Assembly (NCBI GenBank): GCA_903813345.2
Contig: CAIIXF020000009.1
Location: forward strand, 37,319,759-37,383,758
Reading direction: 5' to 3'
DNA length: 64,000 nt
Origin: Owenia fusiformis
Lineage: Eukaryota; Annelida; Polychaeta; Sabellida; Oweniidae
In this document: positions 9,601 through 19,356 of the stretch, in pieces
Position numbering within the stretch: position 1 is the first letter of the stretch
How the letters are laid out: each line of letters opens with the position of its first letter
The notes under the pieces: model-generated
Databases searched by the model: none
Seen by the model: only the letters and a program-made list of their open reading frames with translations
What the model was told of the DNA's origin: nothing
Translations under genes and position numbers: made by a program

Positions 9601-12092
9601 CATAACATCAGTGGTGTTCTACCATTATTGTCAGAATGATTCACATTAGCACCTTTCTCAACCAATTCTTTTACACATTCATAGTTGTTCCCCTGTGAAG
9701 CCATTGACAAAGCTGTTTCACCATAACAATCAACTGGTTGAATGTCAGCTCCATGTTGTAACAACAACTTCATGATATTAACATCATTGCATAACATTAG
9801 TGGTGTTCTACCATTATTATCAGAATGATTCACATTAGCACCTTTCTCAACCAATTCTTTTACACATTCATAGTTGTTCCGCTGTGAAGCCCTCCACAAA
9901 GCTGTTTCACCATTAAAATCAACTGGTTGAATGTCAGCTCCATGTTGTAACAACAACTTCATGATATCAACATGATTGCATAACATCAGTGGTGTTCTAC
10001 CATAATTGTCAAAATGATTCACATTAGTACCATTCTCAACCAATTCTTTTACACATTCATAGTTGTTCCGCTGTGAAGCCCTCCACAAAGCTGTTTCACC
10101 ATAACAATCAACTGGTTGAATGTCAGCTCCATGTCGTAACAACAACTTCATGATATTAACATCATTGCATAACATCAGTGGTGTTCTACCATAATTGTCA
10201 AAATGATTCACATTAGTACCATTCTCAACCAATTCTTTTACACATTCATAGTTGTTCCGCTGTGAAGCCCTCCACAAAGCTGTTTCACCATAACAATCAA
10301 CTGGTTGAATGTCAGCTCCATGTTGTAACAACAACTTCATGATATTAACATCATCACATAGCATCAGTGGTGTACTACCATTTCTGTCAGAATGATTCAC
10401 ATTAGCACCTTTCTCAACCAATTCTTTTACACCTTTATAGTTGTTCCACCGTGAAGCCCTCCACAAAGCTGTTTCACCATTAAAATCAACTGGTTGAATG
10501 TCAGCTCCATGTTGTAACAACAACTTCATGATATTAACATCATCACATAGCATCAGTGGTGTTCTACCATTTCTGTCAGAATGATTCACATTAGCACCTT
10601 TCTCAACCAATTCTTTTACACCTTTATAGTTGTTCCACCGTGAAGCCCTCCACAAAGCTGTTTCACCATTATAATCAACTGGTTGAATGTCAGCTCCATG
10701 TTGTAACAACAACTTCATGATATTAACATCATCACATAGCATCAGTGGTGTTCTACCATTATTGTCAGAATGATTCACATTAGCACCTTTCTCAACCAAT
10801 TCTTTTACACCTTTATAGTTGTTCCACCATGAAGCCCTCCACAAAGCTGTTTCACCATTACAGTTAACTGGTGAAATGTCAGCTCCATGTTGTAACAACA
10901 ACTTCATAATATTAACATCCTTGCATAACATCAGTGGTGTACTACCTTCTTTGTCAGAATGGTTCACATAAGCACCTTTTTCAACCAATAATTTGACACA
11001 TTCATAGTCGTTCCGCTGTGAAGCCCTCACCAAAGCTGTTTCACCATAACAATCAACTGGTTGAATGTCAGCTCCATGTTGTAACAACAACTTCATGATA
11101 TTAACATCATCACATAGCATCAGTGGTGTTCTACCATTTCTGTCAGAATGATTCACATTAGCACCTTTCTCAACCAATTCTTTTACACCTTTATAGTTGC
11201 TCCACCGTGAAGCCCTCCACAAAGCTGTTTCACCATTATAATCAACTGGTTGAATGTCAGCTCCATGTTGTAACAACAACTTCATGATATTAACATCATC
11301 ACATAGCATCAGTGGTGTTCTACCATTATTGTCAGAATGATTCACATTAGCACCTTTCTCAACCAATTCTTTAACACATTCATAGTTGTTCCGCTGTGAA
11401 GCCCTCCACAAAGCTGTTTCACCATTACACTCAATTGCTTTAGTGTCAGCTTCATGTTGTAACAATAATTTGACAATATTTACATCCTCACATAATATCA
11501 GTGGTGTTGTTCCATTATTGTCAGAATGATTCACATTAGCACCATGTTCAACCAATGCTTTCACACAGTCATAGTTGTTATTTTGTGAAGCCCAGCATAA
11601 TGCTGTTTCTCCATTTGAACCACATGCTTCAATGTTAGCTCTATGCTTCATTAAAATGTTTGTCCCGGCAACATTGTTCTTCATAGCACAAGCAATTAAT
11701 CCTGTTGTTTTAAATACACCACTTGATCTATTTACATCTGCTCCTTTCTGGATCAGGACTTCCATACACTCTTTTGCACATTTTAGTGAAGCATATATCA
11801 ATGGGGTAACTTTAGCACCTTCATTTATATCCATGTTAAAATCATAAAGGGGTAATTTTACAGTATTGATTAACACTGTATGATCTAGTTCAGGATTTTT
11901 TTGATTAATCATGTCCAGGATATCATCACGGTTGCTGTCGATAACATTATGTATGATTTCTATCCCCTCAGTGGATGAGAAATCAAGGTCTTTGTTGTTC
12001 ATCTTCTCTTGTATGAAGAGTTTTAGATCATCTGTGCTAATGCTGTTCTTGTTTTCAATATACCCCTTAAGTGTAGTATATGCTGAAGCCAT
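6639..12092 (-). CDS. Giant ankyrin-repeat protein, single exon
   Basis: A 1817-aa protein in one uninterrupted exon. A ~90-residue N-terminal region (MASAYTTLKGYIENKN...) precedes a nearly continuous ankyrin array from about residue 95 to 1640, roughly 48 repeats. Most come as 63-aa doublets: a first repeat beginning (N/Y)GETALWRAS and ending VEKGANVNH, then a shorter one beginning GRTPLMLCDDVNIMKLLLQHGAD. About 20 doublets are visible. Those between about 9540 and 11435 are nearly identical in DNA with a 189-bp period, showing recent homogenisation. After the array is a cysteine-rich region, a strongly acidic Asp/Ser tract (about 6868-6955) and a short tail ending FEKIVTPQ. Ankyrin arrays bind proteins; no death, kinase, SOCS or membrane domain is seen, so the role is unknown. 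The ATG at 12090-12092 has a plausible splice acceptor just upstream. Confidence 0.85.
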   Translation of the reverse strand: MASAYTTLKGYIENKNSISTDDLKLFIQEKMNNKDLDFSSTEGIEIIHNVIDSNRDDILDMINQKNPELDHTVLINTVKLPLYDFNMDINEGAKVTPLIYASLKCAKECMEVLIQKGADVNRSSGVFKTTGLIACAMKNNVAGTNILMKHRANIEACGSNGETALCWASQNNNYDCVKALVEHGANVNHSDNNGTTPLILCEDVNIVKLLLQHEADTKAIECNGETALWRASQRNNYECVKELVEKGANVNHSDNNGRTPLMLCDDVNIMKLLLQHGADIQPVDYNGETALWRASRWSNYKGVKELVEKGANVNHSDRNGRTPLMLCDDVNIMKLLLQHGADIQPVDCYGETALVRASQRNDYECVKLLVEKGAYVNHSDKEGSTPLMLCKDVNIMKLLLQHGADISPVNCNGETALWRASWWNNYKGVKELVEKGANVNHSDNNGRTPLMLCDDVNIMKLLLQHGADIQPVDYNGETALWRASRWNNYKGVKELVEKGANVNHSDRNGRTPLMLCDDVNIMKLLLQHGADIQPVDFNGETALWRASRWNNYKGVKELVEKGANVNHSDRNGSTPLMLCDDVNIMKLLLQHGADIQPVDCYGETALWRASQRNNYECVKELVENGTNVNHFDNYGRTPLMLCNDVNIMKLLLRHGADIQPVDCYGETALWRASQRNNYECVKELVENGTNVNHFDNYGRTPLMLCNHVDIMKLLLQHGADIQPVDFNGETALWRASQRNNYECVKELVEKGANVNHSDNNGRTPLMLCNDVNIMKLLLQHGADIQPVDCYGETALSMASQGNNYECVKELVEKGANVNHSDNNGRTPLMLCKDVNIMKLLLQHKANTEACVSDGKTVLLKMVENEDFECVKALIEKGANVNHSDNKGRTPLMICNDIDIMKLLLQYKANTEACDSNGRTVLLEMVENEDYECVKALIENGANVNHPDRNGSTPLMLCKDLNIIKLLLQHKADTEACDLDGQTALWKASESDNYECVKALVQYGADVNHCDNDGTSPLIAWWNASKSETDCFVNDLVQHFPQVNQPIFVNSTPLILSMDIDIIHFLIQHGADAYAVGPNRETILLRAVKSNKVECLKALVEYGTQVNHPANDGMTPLMLCDDIDIMKLLLQGKANTEECDPDGRTVLLKKLENEDCDMYEYVEILIENGANVNHADNDGRTPLMLCKDLNIMKLLLQQKADTEACNLDGQTVLLRKLEDEDYESVKALIKNGANVNHADNKGRTPLMLCNDLNIIKMLLQYKASTETCDPDGRTVLLKKLENEDYECVEELVKQGATVNHSDNNGTTPLMMCKDVKVTNLLLQNGADTEASDSIGQTALLNALDLQHYERVRVLVNHGADVNHSGTFSVTPLMECKDIDTLKYLLQKGAKTGTYGLNGQTALWEALESENHRRVKVLVEYGANVNNADSNGHTPLRQVLEWNDNQEPCISDLLSHGASERYSEKQTKCLLSTLKEKGYTDSIRILLSREHIDVNSKDLTTGQTPLMLFARDGDISFLERTIDLGASLDEVDLTEKTALMYACMPRHQCDSVEELLDAGANVNINDQNGRNALMFTCKSGCYNCAKMILAGRAEVNACTRQGQTAMTYALTSCIIRSCFASFSITEHLVKLLLLKGATLDLCKFTKEIVSDIKCYYRMYDTIIFLYRMLLQYSCKPCRFRLIGEIRAMVNNNITSIHEFSIITKIKATEIASILQNAADGDSDSESDDETDEDSDSDHDSDNENVNRNRIDKGLNTMDFAYSTAFKKLLEQYPKDLRLEHIAAMSTREAHGVEYVKSLVDCGEFPKPIYDIFEKIVTPQ
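9540..11435 (-). repeat. 189-bp tandem repeat inside the ankyrin gene
   Basis: Ten successive 189-bp units encode 63-aa ankyrin doublets. The phrase encoding LLLQHGADIQPVD recurs at near-exact 189-base spacing. Variation is confined to a few positions (RASQRNNYEC versus RASRWNNYKG, and final Y, F or C), pointing to unequal crossover or gene conversion between shuffled unit types. Confidence 0.9.
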
Positions 12093-12300
12093 TGTAATCT
12101 ATGAGTGATATCTGGAAATGAATGCACCTGGCTCAAAATAAAGAACTAAAGCTGTGAAAAACTCAAGTTTTAGCAGTTATTCACAATATTTACACCATGT
12201 GCCTCCAGGAGTTTAGTAATATTGTACAAATTTTTGAAAATGTTATGACTGATAAAGGACCATGCACCTTTTTTTCTTGACAGAGGGTATGTAAATGTAG
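12093..12300. other. 5' flank of the ankyrin gene
   Basis: No gene. Near the start codon, minus-strand sequence reading TTTCCAG then ATCACTCATAG gives one or two possible 3' splice sites, so an upstream non-coding exon is possible. No clear TATA box. Confidence 0.3.
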
Positions 12301-12302
12301 TA

Positions 12303-13032
12303 CAGGGTGTTCAAAAAACCGCAACCCAAAGAAATCGCTATATCTTGAAAACTACTCTTTCATTTATGTTCATTTTTTCAGGAAAGAAGAGACTGTGTAA
12401 AGCTCCAGTAGATGGTTACTTGTAAAACATGGTGCCTTGGACACCTGCTCAAAAGACAGTTGTACTAGGAAAATATGAAAAACGCAGTCATGGGTGACTG
12501 CGACCGCAAAAAAACTAAATAGCTTCCTAACCATAGTGTTTTGGCTCTTCAATTTTGCCACAAATCATCTTCATTCACTGTATGGTAAATCTGTAGAGTG
12601 AAATCAAAATTACTGCAGGGACTTTACAGTCATGGTCAAAATGCTATCAAATCGCAGCCAAACGCCCTGGTTCAGGCAGACTTAAGAAGGCATTTTGACC
12701 ATGACTGAAAAGTCCATGGAGTGATTTTGATGAAACTACAAATTCACCACACATTGAATACACAGTCTCTTCTTTCTTTTCCTGAAAAAATGATCATAAT
12801 TGAATAAGTATTTTCTAAGATATAGTGATTTTCTATTCACGTTTTCATATTTTTCCTAGTGCGACTGTCTTTTGAGCAGGTGTCCAAGATATCATGTTTT
12901 ACAACTAATTAACAACAGGAGCTATACATACACACGCAGTCTCTTCTTTCTTTTCTGAAAATATGAACACAATTGGATTAGTATTTTCCAAGATATAGCG
13001 ATTTCTTTGGGTTGCGTTTTTTGGACACCCTG
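12303..13032. mobile_element. TA-flanked palindromic MITE (Tc1/mariner-like ends)
   Basis: A 730-bp element flanked by TA at 12301-12302 and 13033-13034. Its ends begin CAGGGTGTTC and CAGGGTGTCC and stay complementary for about 180 bp (12303-12480 against 12845-13032). Around the centre, 12629-12648 and 12693-12712 carry a further inverted pair (GTCATGGTCAAAATGC and its complement), so much of the element can fold into one long hairpin. No transposase is encoded, so it is non-autonomous. Confidence 0.85.
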
Positions 13033-13309
13033 TAGGTACACTTCTAGGGCCTCCTTATAACTATGATATCTACAAAAAAAAACTGAATCAAACTTGTTTA
13101 GAAAATAACACATCAAGTAGATAGTAGATGGTGATATACAAGCCTGTTAGGCACTTTTTGCAAGGAGTGCAGTTTTTACTGAAGTCAATAAACTAGTTGA
13201 TTCTTTGCCACATATAAAATGAACTGCAGATTTGGGTGGAGGAGGATTTTACCATTTTAAGATGCTATTTGGTGATTTCTGGGCAAATTAAATGGCATAG
13301 TTATGTCTA

Positions 13310-14440
13310 CAGGATGACCCAAAAACAGAACCCTCTAAAAGTGTAGTAATTTCTTAAATACATGTACCTATCTTGTCAACCCAATTTTTCATGAATGAAA
13401 AATATTCAATGATAAATCAACTAGTAAAACATCAGATAACTGAAATGCCTGGCCTCTCAAATATTTAATAATGAGCTGGAAGAGGAAGAAAGGACAACTG
13501 TTAAACACCTCATTCCTCTATACTCACAAAATGCAGCTTAACAAGAAGCTAAAAGAATAAATAAAGTGTAACTTTTTGGTTGACACAAAAATCTTAGTTT
13601 TTCTATTCTTTCAAAAGTTGGCAAATTTTTTAGCAAGAAAAGCAGAAATCATAGATTTCTTTTCTTGCTTCTATTTTTCAAGTTTTGCTCATCTGAACAA
13701 AGCTCGGATGACAAAACAAAGCCGGGATGTTAAATGACGTCATAATTTGGAAGTTTGTTTTTGCTTATTGATTCTAGGAATATTATTATGTGAATATTAT
13801 GCGATCATGCGTGACGTCAAACATGTATCGCCTCAGTAACAACTATGACACAAATATTCTACACCTCGTTGATTGGTTTGAATTTGAACAGTTAATGATG
13901 TCATTAGCATGTTTCCTTACCCCACAGCAGAGCAAACAAATGTGTCATTTTGTTCAGTGCTTTTGTACTATTCTCTTCGGTGATTTGATTTAAAGTGGAT
14001 CTTTCTGCATAAAACAACTGTCAAATCAACTGATGTCCCTGAGTCATGAAATAAACCATCAGAAAACATCATAACTATTTACTCAATAATTGTACCCACA
14101 CTTACTCCCAGTATACAGCATATATAAGTGTCATTGTTCAGTCAAAATATTCAGAGAAAAAGCTTCAGATAGTTTCCAATGATTTTTGCTGGTTCCTGGA
14201 CTTGAGGATTTGTGGGGGTCTTAATACCTGTGGGTGTCTCCTCTCCTTTTTGTGATTTTTTGTAACAGAATGAATTTCTTGTTAATTGATCATAACAAGA
14301 ATAATATTGAATGTTATGTGATAAATTTGGTCTCAAATTGTCATCCATGTATGTTTCTGTACATGAAAGATGAAGCTGATTACATATGTATTAAAGAAAT
14401 TACTTCATTTATGGAGGGTTCTGTTTTTTGGGTCACCCTG
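13310..14440. mobile_element. Second TA-flanked inverted-repeat element
   Basis: A 1131-bp element with TA at 13308-13309 and 14441-14442. The left end starts CAGGATGACCCAAAAACAGA and the right end mirrors it; imperfect complementarity continues for about 60-100 bp (including the AGTAATTTCTTAAATACAT region). The end style matches the preceding MITE and Tc1/mariner elements. The interior has no recognisable transposase. It includes a strong hairpin at 13632-13669 and a small open frame at 13790-13993 that I do not consider a gene. Confidence 0.75.
13632..13669. repeat. Short perfect-stem hairpin
   Basis: AGCAAGAAAAGCAGAAATC is followed by ATA and a near-complete complement (one bulged base), giving a 17-18-bp stem with a tiny loop. 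It lies inside the 13310-14440 element and may be a by-product of its palindromic nature. Confidence 0.6.
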
Positions 14441-14442
14441 TA

Positions 14443-15129
14443 TTGTAGTTGAATGAATAAGGTGAATGCAAACTCCCAGTTTCAAGGCAAAGTGTGCAAA
14501 CTGCAACCAGGCTCTGAGTAACTCTGGCTCTTATTGGTTAAAATTTGTTATTATATAGCCAGTTAAATATATCAACTATAGGAGTCTGGCTGCAGTTTAC
14601 ACGGACCTGTTTCAAGGTAATATTTGACAAATAATTTTACAATGATATTAGCCATGCCCTCTATATTGGAACCACGTAGAATCTGAAGCAGTCTGTCAGA
14701 AAAATAATTATTTATGTGCTTACATGATTTTAATTTTAAGTTATGTTTCTGTTAAACATGTAAATCATGTAAGCATTTTGAGTATATTTGGAGAAATAAG
14801 GAAGATGAGATGAGACTTTGGCCAGAAAGATTAGCAAATAGTTAATCCCCAAGAACCAAATAAAAACATGAAGGGTTTGACAAAATCTACATTAGGTTTT
14901 GGACCTGTTAGCTCAGTCATGTCAGCCATTTTTAATGACTTAAGAAAAGTTAGCGCACGTTAATACTTTGTTTCATATTGAACAGTGTTTTTGAGTTTCC
15001 ATACTTTAAGTATTTAGTAGCTTTATAAATAATTTCAGGTGTACTTTGTTGTAAAAAGCCTATTTTATTGTTAACAGTGGTTATATGTGACAATTTTGTA
15101 AAAGGAAATCCGCAAAAGTCAAAATCACT
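14443..15129. other. Intergenic, with small hairpins
   Basis: No gene seen. Two short inverted repeats occur: AACTGCAACCAGGCTC near 14477 against GAGTCTGGCTGCAGTTTA near 14581, and TGCTTACATGATTT near 14718 against AAATCATGTAAGCA near 14761. Their meaning is unknown. Confidence 0.4.
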
Positions 15130-15247
15130 TTTTTATTTTAGGCCATTTTGGATTTTTCCATCCTAAAATCTTGTATGTCAAGTCTTGTCTACGCGTTTTC
15201 AGGTGAATGGTTTGGTAGATCAATTTCAAATTTTCAGGGATGATTCT
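15130..15247. repeat. Partial copy of the 161-bp tandem repeat (LINE 3' flank)
   Basis: This stretch matches the repeat unit at 21400-21530 (GGCCATTTTGGATTTTTCC, CTTGTCTACGCGTTTTCAGG, GGATGATTCTTAGTAT) and stops abruptly where the LINE begins. Together with 21365 onward it shows that the LINE landed within the array. Confidence 0.85.
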
Positions 15248-15450
15248 TAGTATATATATAACTTTTATTGACATATTGTATCATAACATGATTACATTAG
15301 TCATAAACTACTCACTAAAAATACTATCTACTACTAAACTACTTACTAAAACTACATCTTTATAAAAATATACATGATTTGATATATTTTTTACAGAAAG
15401 CATACAAGAAAGGCAAAATATTTTAAAGTGTGATGCACAAATTTTGCTGA

Positions 15451-18400
15451 TTATTCTAAATTGTTAAATGATTGGTATATAAATTTACCAAGATGTCGTT
15501 GGAAGATGATATTATCATTAGAAATTATATTTATAAATAAATCGTTACTATTCAAGTCAAATGTTGGTAATATTTCAGGAATTTTACTGAAAAATATTTG
15601 CCTGTGTTGAGAATGCTTTGTACAATTTATGATAAAATGAAATTCATCCTCCACACATTTACATATATTACACAACCTTTCATTAACTGGTTTAGGTTTG
15701 GGTTTTATGTGTCTTCCAGATTCTATTTTTAACCGATGTGAACTTAACCTAAATCTACCTATTGCTAATCTATATTTTTTATTATCTAGTTTCAAATATG
15801 GTTCTAATTCAAAATCTTTCTTAAATAGCTTATATGTTCTTAATATAGGATATTGTAAAATATCATTTCTCCAATTATTTATAAATGCATTCTTTAGTTT
15901 CTTGTCAACCAACTTTACTAAGTTGTCTGTATTTTGACTTTGGTCATCCCAATACTCTGTTAGTTCACATTTGTGAAGAATATCATAAACTTTTTCAGAC
16001 CATGATTTAAACCCTAATTCATGTTTTTCTTGACCATATAAATAAGCTTGATTTAAAATATTAGATTCTGGTAGTTTTATAAGTCTTAACCAGTATTTTA
16101 TCAAAGATAATTCAATTTTGATAGATAAGGGAAATCTACCAAGGTCACCATATACTGCAGGATTAGCTGTTTGAGTTTTGACTCCTAGAATAGATTTTAA
16201 AAAGGACAAATGCAATGTTTCAATAGATTTCATCTGTTTCTTATCATACCAAATCTCACACCCATAACAAAGTATTGGACTGACTAATGAATCAAAAAGG
16301 TGAAGAGCAACATCGGGTGGTACATCATTGAATTTCTTATACTGTTGTTTGATTTTGAATATTGCCTTTCGTGATTGTTCTTTAAGATAAGCAGTGTTAA
16401 TATCAAATTTATTGTTATCAGTAAGAATAACACCGAGATATTTATATTTATTTACACGTTCAATTTCTTGATTATTAAAAGTGAAAGGATCTGAATATTT
16501 AGAGTTAAAAATCAGTACCTTTGTCTTAAGGGTGTTGACTATAAGTCTATTAATTTTACAGAAAGCAAAAAGTGAATCTAATAACAACTGAAGTCCATTG
16601 TGTGATTCTGAAACAAGTACAAGATCATCTGCCCATAGTAGATGATTAAAATTGGCATCATTCAAAGTAACACCACATCTGGGTGGTAATATTTCATTTA
16701 AGTCATCTATGAAATGATTGAATAAAAATGTACTTAAAACACTTCCTTGTAAAACTCCTATTTCAGTGTCAAAAGTTTCTGTGACTCCATTTTCTAACTT
16801 GAGACATGATTTAGATTTAGAGTACATGCTCTCTATAATCTTGTACATTTTAGTCTGTGGATGAATTCCAGATTTACATAGTTTATATAACAGTACCGAG
16901 CGATCTATATAATCAAACGCCTTCCTAAAGTCAATCATACATGTATACAATGGTTTCTTATGCTGCTTGAATTTGTTAATTAGTGTTTGCAAAATAAAAA
17001 TATTATCAGTTGTACGTCTATTTTCTTTATAAGCACCCTGAAGTGGGTCTGGCGAATTTTGCACTTCAGCATTAAAGACTAGACGATTTTGTATAACTGA
17101 GTCAAATAAATTTCCTATACAGGCCAGTACATTAATGCCTCGATAATTATCAGCTTGAAAACGGCTGCCTTGTTTATAAAGTGCACTGAGCATACCAATG
17201 CTCCAGTCACTTGGATATTCTCCTTTTTCAAAAATAGCATTAAATAGTGATGTAAAATCAGAAATGAGAGATTTACAATTTTTAATAATATTAGATGGAA
17301 TACCATCAATACCAGCTGATTTGTTTGTATTCACTCTTTTCAAAGCACGCTGGACTTCGGCTTGAGTAATTTTCATGTTGACAGTATCATGGCAAAGTTG
17401 TAAATTTTTATCTTCAGGGCAAACTTGATAATTTATAACATACTGATTCATTTCCTTGAGTGCGTTGTCATCAAAATATTCTATATTTGGGGGTTTAGAT
17501 AGACTTTTAAAAAAGTTGAATAAATCTTTAGGTGGAACTGGCATCTGTTTAATTTTATTTCCTGGCATTGCGTTTATCAGTTTCCAGAAATCTGTAGAGT
17601 ATTTGCTTTTATTCTGAATTAAACTATCAAGCATTCCTGCTTTAAACTTTCTCTTTTCTCGTTGTTTAGTTTGATTATACTGTTTGGTTAAACTTTTTAT
17701 AAAATCATCACTAAATTTGTGTTTTATTGCCTCATGTACTTGTTTCTTTAAGGACTTACACTCATCATTGAACCATGAATTGATGGGAAAGGTGTGCATT
17801 TTCTTAGCTTTTAATTGTTTAAATTGAAATGTGTTATTAGATGCATAATGAATTACGTTAAGGAGCTTATTTACAAGTTCATCAGATCCAGTATCATTAC
17901 ATCCAAGTTCACTGTAAAAAGATGTTAAGAGATCAATGCTAGTATTATCAGTTAATTTTTGTTTAAATTCATTTTTCTTCTTATGATCCCATTTGTATGA
18001 TTTATATGTTTTAATGTTCAGGGGTTCTGATTGAATGTTTGATGATTTACTTTGATTTTCAATATCCCTTTTTAATGATAGAGAAAAATGCAATGGTGCA
18101 TGGTCAGATTCAACACGTCTATCATGCACTTTAAAATCAGAAAATAAGGGAATAATGTTTGATTGAGCTGCAACATAATCAATAACTGATTTTCCTAAGT
18201 TTAGGTCTGTATTAGATTTATGGGTAACATTACGATAACATGTGAATTTCCCTAAATTTTTGTCCTGATAAAGACGACCATTAAGTATTTTCATATTAGC
18301 AGTTTTGCATAGTGATAAAAATTCTCTGCCATGAGTTTGAGAGACTGCCTTTACATTTTTATCCATAGAAATGCGATTGCTAACTAAAACCTCATTTACA

Positions 18401-18963
18401 TCTTGCAAATTATATAAAGTGTCATCTAGCAGTATGGGAATATCACCATTACTGCCAGGTATATTAATGTTAGAATCAGACAACTGAGCAGTTCTAGCAT
18501 TCATGTCTCCACATATTATAGTTCTTCCTAATGTTTGATAATAAGCTAAAGATTTTTCTAATATGTCAATATTACTACATCCAGTTACAAATTCATAAGA
18601 AGAACCTTTAAATGGTAAATAAACAAAGCATAAATATAAATCTTCTGTAATATTGAACTGATTGGAATTGAATTTTATCCATACAAAAAAGTCATGTGAT
18701 TGTGATAGAATTTCAATACCATTTTTACCATAAACATCACTTATTAGCACAGCCAGCCCTCCAGAGTAGTGCCCCTTAAGTACATTTTTGGGGTTTCTGG
18801 CTAGATTATAGCAAGTGTAGTTTTCGAATGCAATTTCAGATTCTGGTGATAACCATGTCTCACACAATAATATAATTTGAAAATTATTGAACCATTTTTG
18901 GATATCTTCACCATCATGTAGTTTATCAGAAATCTTATTTATGTTCCAAAGTAAAATTGACAC
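15451..18963 (-). CDS. LINE ORF2: APE endonuclease - reverse transcriptase
   Basis: This protein would nick target DNA and prime reverse transcription of element RNA. The N-terminal APE-type endonuclease shows LLWNINKIS, the catalytic-type ETWLS, GDMNART (about residue 150) and SDHAPLHF (about 287). The RT spans about residues 540-810, with SAGIDGIPSNIIK, YRGINVLACIGN, QGAYKENRRTTDN, IDFRKAFDYIDR, GVLQGSVLS and the WADD active site (near 16630). A C-terminal RLSSHRL segment and a Cys-His cluster (CNICKC...EFHFIINCTKH, about 15620-15690) are usual in CR1/Jockey-like ORF2. It is intact over 1170 codons. There is no in-frame ATG between 18963 (GTG) and an upstream stop near 19320, so initiation is probably by reinitiation after ORF1 or otherwise non-standard. 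Confidence 0.92.
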   Translation of the reverse strand: MSILLWNINKISDKLHDGEDIQKWFNNFQIILLCETWLSPESEIAFENYTCYNLARNPKNVLKGHYSGGLAVLISDVYGKNGIEILSQSHDFFVWIKFNSNQFNITEDLYLCFVYLPFKGSSYEFVTGCSNIDILEKSLAYYQTLGRTIICGDMNARTAQLSDSNINIPGSNGDIPILLDDTLYNLQDVNEVLVSNRISMDKNVKAVSQTHGREFLSLCKTANMKILNGRLYQDKNLGKFTCYRNVTHKSNTDLNLGKSVIDYVAAQSNIIPLFSDFKVHDRRVESDHAPLHFSLSLKRDIENQSKSSNIQSEPLNIKTYKSYKWDHKKKNEFKQKLTDNTSIDLLTSFYSELGCNDTGSDELVNKLLNVIHYASNNTFQFKQLKAKKMHTFPINSWFNDECKSLKKQVHEAIKHKFSDDFIKSLTKQYNQTKQREKRKFKAGMLDSLIQNKSKYSTDFWKLINAMPGNKIKQMPVPPKDLFNFFKSLSKPPNIEYFDDNALKEMNQYVINYQVCPEDKNLQLCHDTVNMKITQAEVQRALKRVNTNKSAGIDGIPSNIIKNCKSLISDFTSLFNAIFEKGEYPSDWSIGMLSALYKQGSRFQADNYRGINVLACIGNLFDSVIQNRLVFNAEVQNSPDPLQGAYKENRRTTDNIFILQTLINKFKQHKKPLYTCMIDFRKAFDYIDRSVLLYKLCKSGIHPQTKMYKIIESMYSKSKSCLKLENGVTETFDTEIGVLQGSVLSTFLFNHFIDDLNEILPPRCGVTLNDANFNHLLWADDLVLVSESHNGLQLLLDSLFAFCKINRLIVNTLKTKVLIFNSKYSDPFTFNNQEIERVNKYKYLGVILTDNNKFDINTAYLKEQSRKAIFKIKQQYKKFNDVPPDVALHLFDSLVSPILCYGCEIWYDKKQMKSIETLHLSFLKSILGVKTQTANPAVYGDLGRFPLSIKIELSLIKYWLRLIKLPESNILNQAYLYGQEKHELGFKSWSEKVYDILHKCELTEYWDDQSQNTDNLVKLVDKKLKNAFINNWRNDILQYPILRTYKLFKKDFELEPYLKLDNKKYRLAIGRFRLSSHRLKIESGRHIKPKPKPVNERLCNICKCVEDEFHFIINCTKHSQHRQIFFSKIPEILPTFDLNSNDLFINIISNDNIIFQRHLGKFIYQSFNNLE

Positions 18964-19356
18964 ATGTTCATTTGAAGATTGAATATTCTCATTATAAACA
19001 CTACCTTTTCCATTTGACGAAGTAGCCTGTGTCCCAGATATATCATGTATTGCAAGATTACCTTGTGTTTTTAAAGTATTTAAGTTAGTATCAATATTTA
19101 CATTATATACATCTTTTGAATTGTCATTAACCTTATATACATCTTTTGAACTGTCAAAAGTACTAATTGCACTATTAAGTGGGAGACTGTCAGCAAGTAA
19201 ATGTACATCACACTGAGTATTTAAAACTTGGCACTGTGCCAGGTTTTGGTAGGGTTTACAGCCTGTGCATATGTTGTGGGACGTTTTCCATTCATGATGG
19301 AGAGCATAGCATCTACAAGTCGGCTACGGCCAGTAGGGTTGAAGTGGAGTCTGTCG

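Noticed and set aside
14710-14780. Hairpin TGCTTACATGATTT ... AAATCATGTAAGCA as a possible microRNA precursor
   Set aside because: Stem only about 14-15 bp with a long unpaired loop; too weak without small-RNA data.
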